A stretch of DNA of 16,306 nt from Marinilabiliaceae bacterium UBA5213 (GTDB lineage: Bacteria > Bacteroidota > Bacteroidia > Bacteroidales > Marinilabiliaceae), in NCBI GenBank assembly GCA_002412555.1, contig DHVH01000123.1, positions 1 through 16,306 of the forward strand. Direction: 5' to 3'. Below, one piece after another: positions 15,523-16,306 of this stretch (the stretch's first letter is position 1; the number at the start of each line of letters is the position of its first letter). A program made the translations under genes and the position numbers. The notes below the pieces were generated by a model. The model searched no databases. It saw nothing but the letters and a program-made list of their open reading frames with translations, and was not told the DNA's origin.

Positions 15523-15654
15523 GTATGATACAATAGGTCGTTATATTTAGAGGTGGAGCGCAGCGGAATCCCGCAAGGCGGGATCAGTTAGGTATCCGAG
15601 AATAACCGTCTATCCCGCTTTATCGGGACAGTATTTGGCGTATTTTATTAAAGA
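15523..15654. other. Intergenic region with two GC-rich hairpins, between the polymerases
   Basis: This 132-bp gap follows the Y-family gene on the minus strand. It has an ATCCCGC/GCGGGAT stem (15568-15584, 3-nt loop) and a TCCCG/CGGGA stem (15613-15617 and 15624-15628). ATCCCGC also occurs at 15612-15618, so the 3' arm of the first stem can pair with it in an alternative fold. Before the dnaE ATG the leader is AT-rich and shows no Shine-Dalgarno. The hairpins look like an interspersed palindromic element, but only one copy of the area is in the window. Confidence 0.55.
15568..15628. repeat. Twin hairpins, possible REP-like element
   Basis: Two short stem-loops share the word ATCCCGC, 44 bp apart. 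The stretch GGAGCGCAGCGGAATCCCGC has the style of interspersed palindromes of some Bacteroidota genomes; that is an impression and not a database result. On the minus transcript they could also act as a terminator or attenuator between the two genes. Confidence 0.4.
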
Positions 15655-16306
15655 CTACACTGCCCGCCCCACCGCATCCTTCCCGAACCGCTTCCTTATG
15701 CGGTCCATGGCCAGATAAAGATTGACCTGCTCAGGCGTATCTTCAAACAGGTTGAGTTGCTGACTGCCCGACACCAGATGCGTAAAGCGCACCCCTATCA
15801 AGCGCACCAGCACCCGCCGCGTATAAAGGCGATGCAGCAATTCTTTGGCTTCCCTGATAAGTACATGGTCGAACGAGGTATAAGGAATGCGCTTTTGTAT
15901 GGTGTGCGTGTCAAAGTCGGAGTAGCGAATTTTAACCACCACGCAAGAGGTCAGCTTGCCACGCGTACGTAACTCAAAGGCCAGCTTCTCGGTCATCCGC
16001 ACCAACCACTCGCTCAAAAACCGCATATCGGTGGTGTCGGCCTCAAAGGTCTGCTCCGAGCCAATGGACTTGCGCTCATAGTAGCGCTCTACGGGCGTCA
16101 AATCAATGCCATTGGCTTTGCGCCAAAGGTCAATGCCATTCTTGCCCAGCACCCGCTCCATCACATCGGGCGGCAACTGACTCAAAGTCGCTATTTTATC
16201 TACGCCCATGCTGCGCAACAAGCGAAAGGTTTTGGGCCCCAGCATGGGAATCTTGCTAATGGACAAAGGATCCATAAAGGGTTTTACCTTATCGCGCTCC
16301 ACATAC
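15655..16306 (-). CDS. Y-family DNA polymerase, C-terminal part (5' end outside window)
   Basis: The frame is open across the right edge, so the catalytic palm and the true start are missing; the GTG at 16302 is not a plausible start. Visible are the thumb helix-hairpin-helix (ISKIPMLGPKTFRLLRSMGV), the linker GIDLWRKANGIDLTPV, and the little-finger domain (ERKSIGSEQTFE, RTRGKLTSCVVVKIRYSDFDTH). Near the C-terminus is QLNLF (15745-15759), a canonical clamp-binding pentapeptide, followed by the family's usual ending RKRFGKDAV. This is a DinB/Pol IV-type or ImuB-type translesion polymerase. The clamp motif is compatible with either. The DnaE partner downstream, after a 132-bp gap, makes a mutagenesis cassette likely. 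I give no symbol, because the part that separates DinB from ImuB lies outside the window. Confidence 0.85.
   Translation of the reverse strand, partial: YVERDKVKPFMDPLSISKIPMLGPKTFRLLRSMGVDKIATLSQLPPDVMERVLGKNGIDLWRKANGIDLTPVERYYERKSIGSEQTFEADTTDMRFLSEWLVRMTEKLAFELRTRGKLTSCVVVKIRYSDFDTHTIQKRIPYTSFDHVLIREAKELLHRLYTRRVLVRLIGVRFTHLVSGSQQLNLFEDTPEQVNLYLAMDRIRKRFGKDAVGRAV
15745..15759 (-). other. Sliding-clamp binding motif QLNLF
   Basis: The minus strand encodes Q-L-N-L-F, 29 residues before the C-terminus of the Y-family polymerase. This fits the consensus QL(S/D/N)LF by which translesion polymerases dock on the beta clamp. Its presence says that the little finger is complete and likely functional. 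Confidence 0.8.

Noticed and set aside
16300..16302. GTG as start of the Y-family polymerase
   Set aside because: The frame continues to the window edge and the protein would lack its catalytic palm, so the gene is simply cut by the window.
1..16306. CRISPR arrays, transposons, integrases, toxin-antitoxin pairs, tRNA or rRNA genes
   Set aside because: No regular repeat-spacer array, transposase or integrase motif, cloverleaf or rRNA segment was seen on either strand by reading.

Overview
The window looks like a chromosomal segment of a Bacteroidota bacterium. The markers are lipoproteins with Bacteroidota-type signals, a DUF4270 protein, a NigD-like protein, a likely type IX-secreted protein, AT-rich leaders mostly without Shine-Dalgarno sequences, and a DinB/short-DnaE pair. 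An anaerobic or marine Bacteroidales/Marinilabiliales-like host is my best guess, not something the sequence proves. I see no tRNA, rRNA, CRISPR array, transposase or integrase.

Layout. (1) 1-852, minus: 5' part of a Kelch-repeat lipoprotein, cut by the window edge. It diverges from (2) 1130-3671, plus: a DUF4270 lipoprotein overlapping by 8 bp a predicted outer-membrane beta-barrel protein. A long hairpin follows. (3) 3764-4441, minus: a NigD-like lipoprotein with a strong Shine-Dalgarno. (4) 4815-10714, plus: a tight three-gene cluster of an exported M23 peptidase, an exported multi-TPR protein, and a PIF1/Dda-like helicase with a C-terminal TPR domain. (5) 10722-11342, minus: a TRIC/UPF0126-family membrane protein. 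(6) 11665-12492, plus: a secreted protein with a type IX sorting-like C-terminus, then a terminator hairpin. (7) 12589-16306, minus: a short DnaE-type polymerase, with the C-terminal part of a Y-family polymerase upstream of it. Two GC-rich hairpins lie between them.

Working relationships. Genes 1-3 look like a cell-surface module: two lipoproteins and an outer-membrane barrel. Cluster 4 joins two envelope proteins to a cytoplasmic DNA helicase with translational coupling; why they belong together is not obvious, and this is the most curious arrangement here. Region 7 resembles the damage-inducible DinB/ImuB plus DnaE2-type mutagenesis cassettes. Its base composition looks richer in G+C by eye than the left part of the window. 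Most of the window is recognisable Bacteroidota housekeeping or envelope content; I found no clearly new defence or mobile system.
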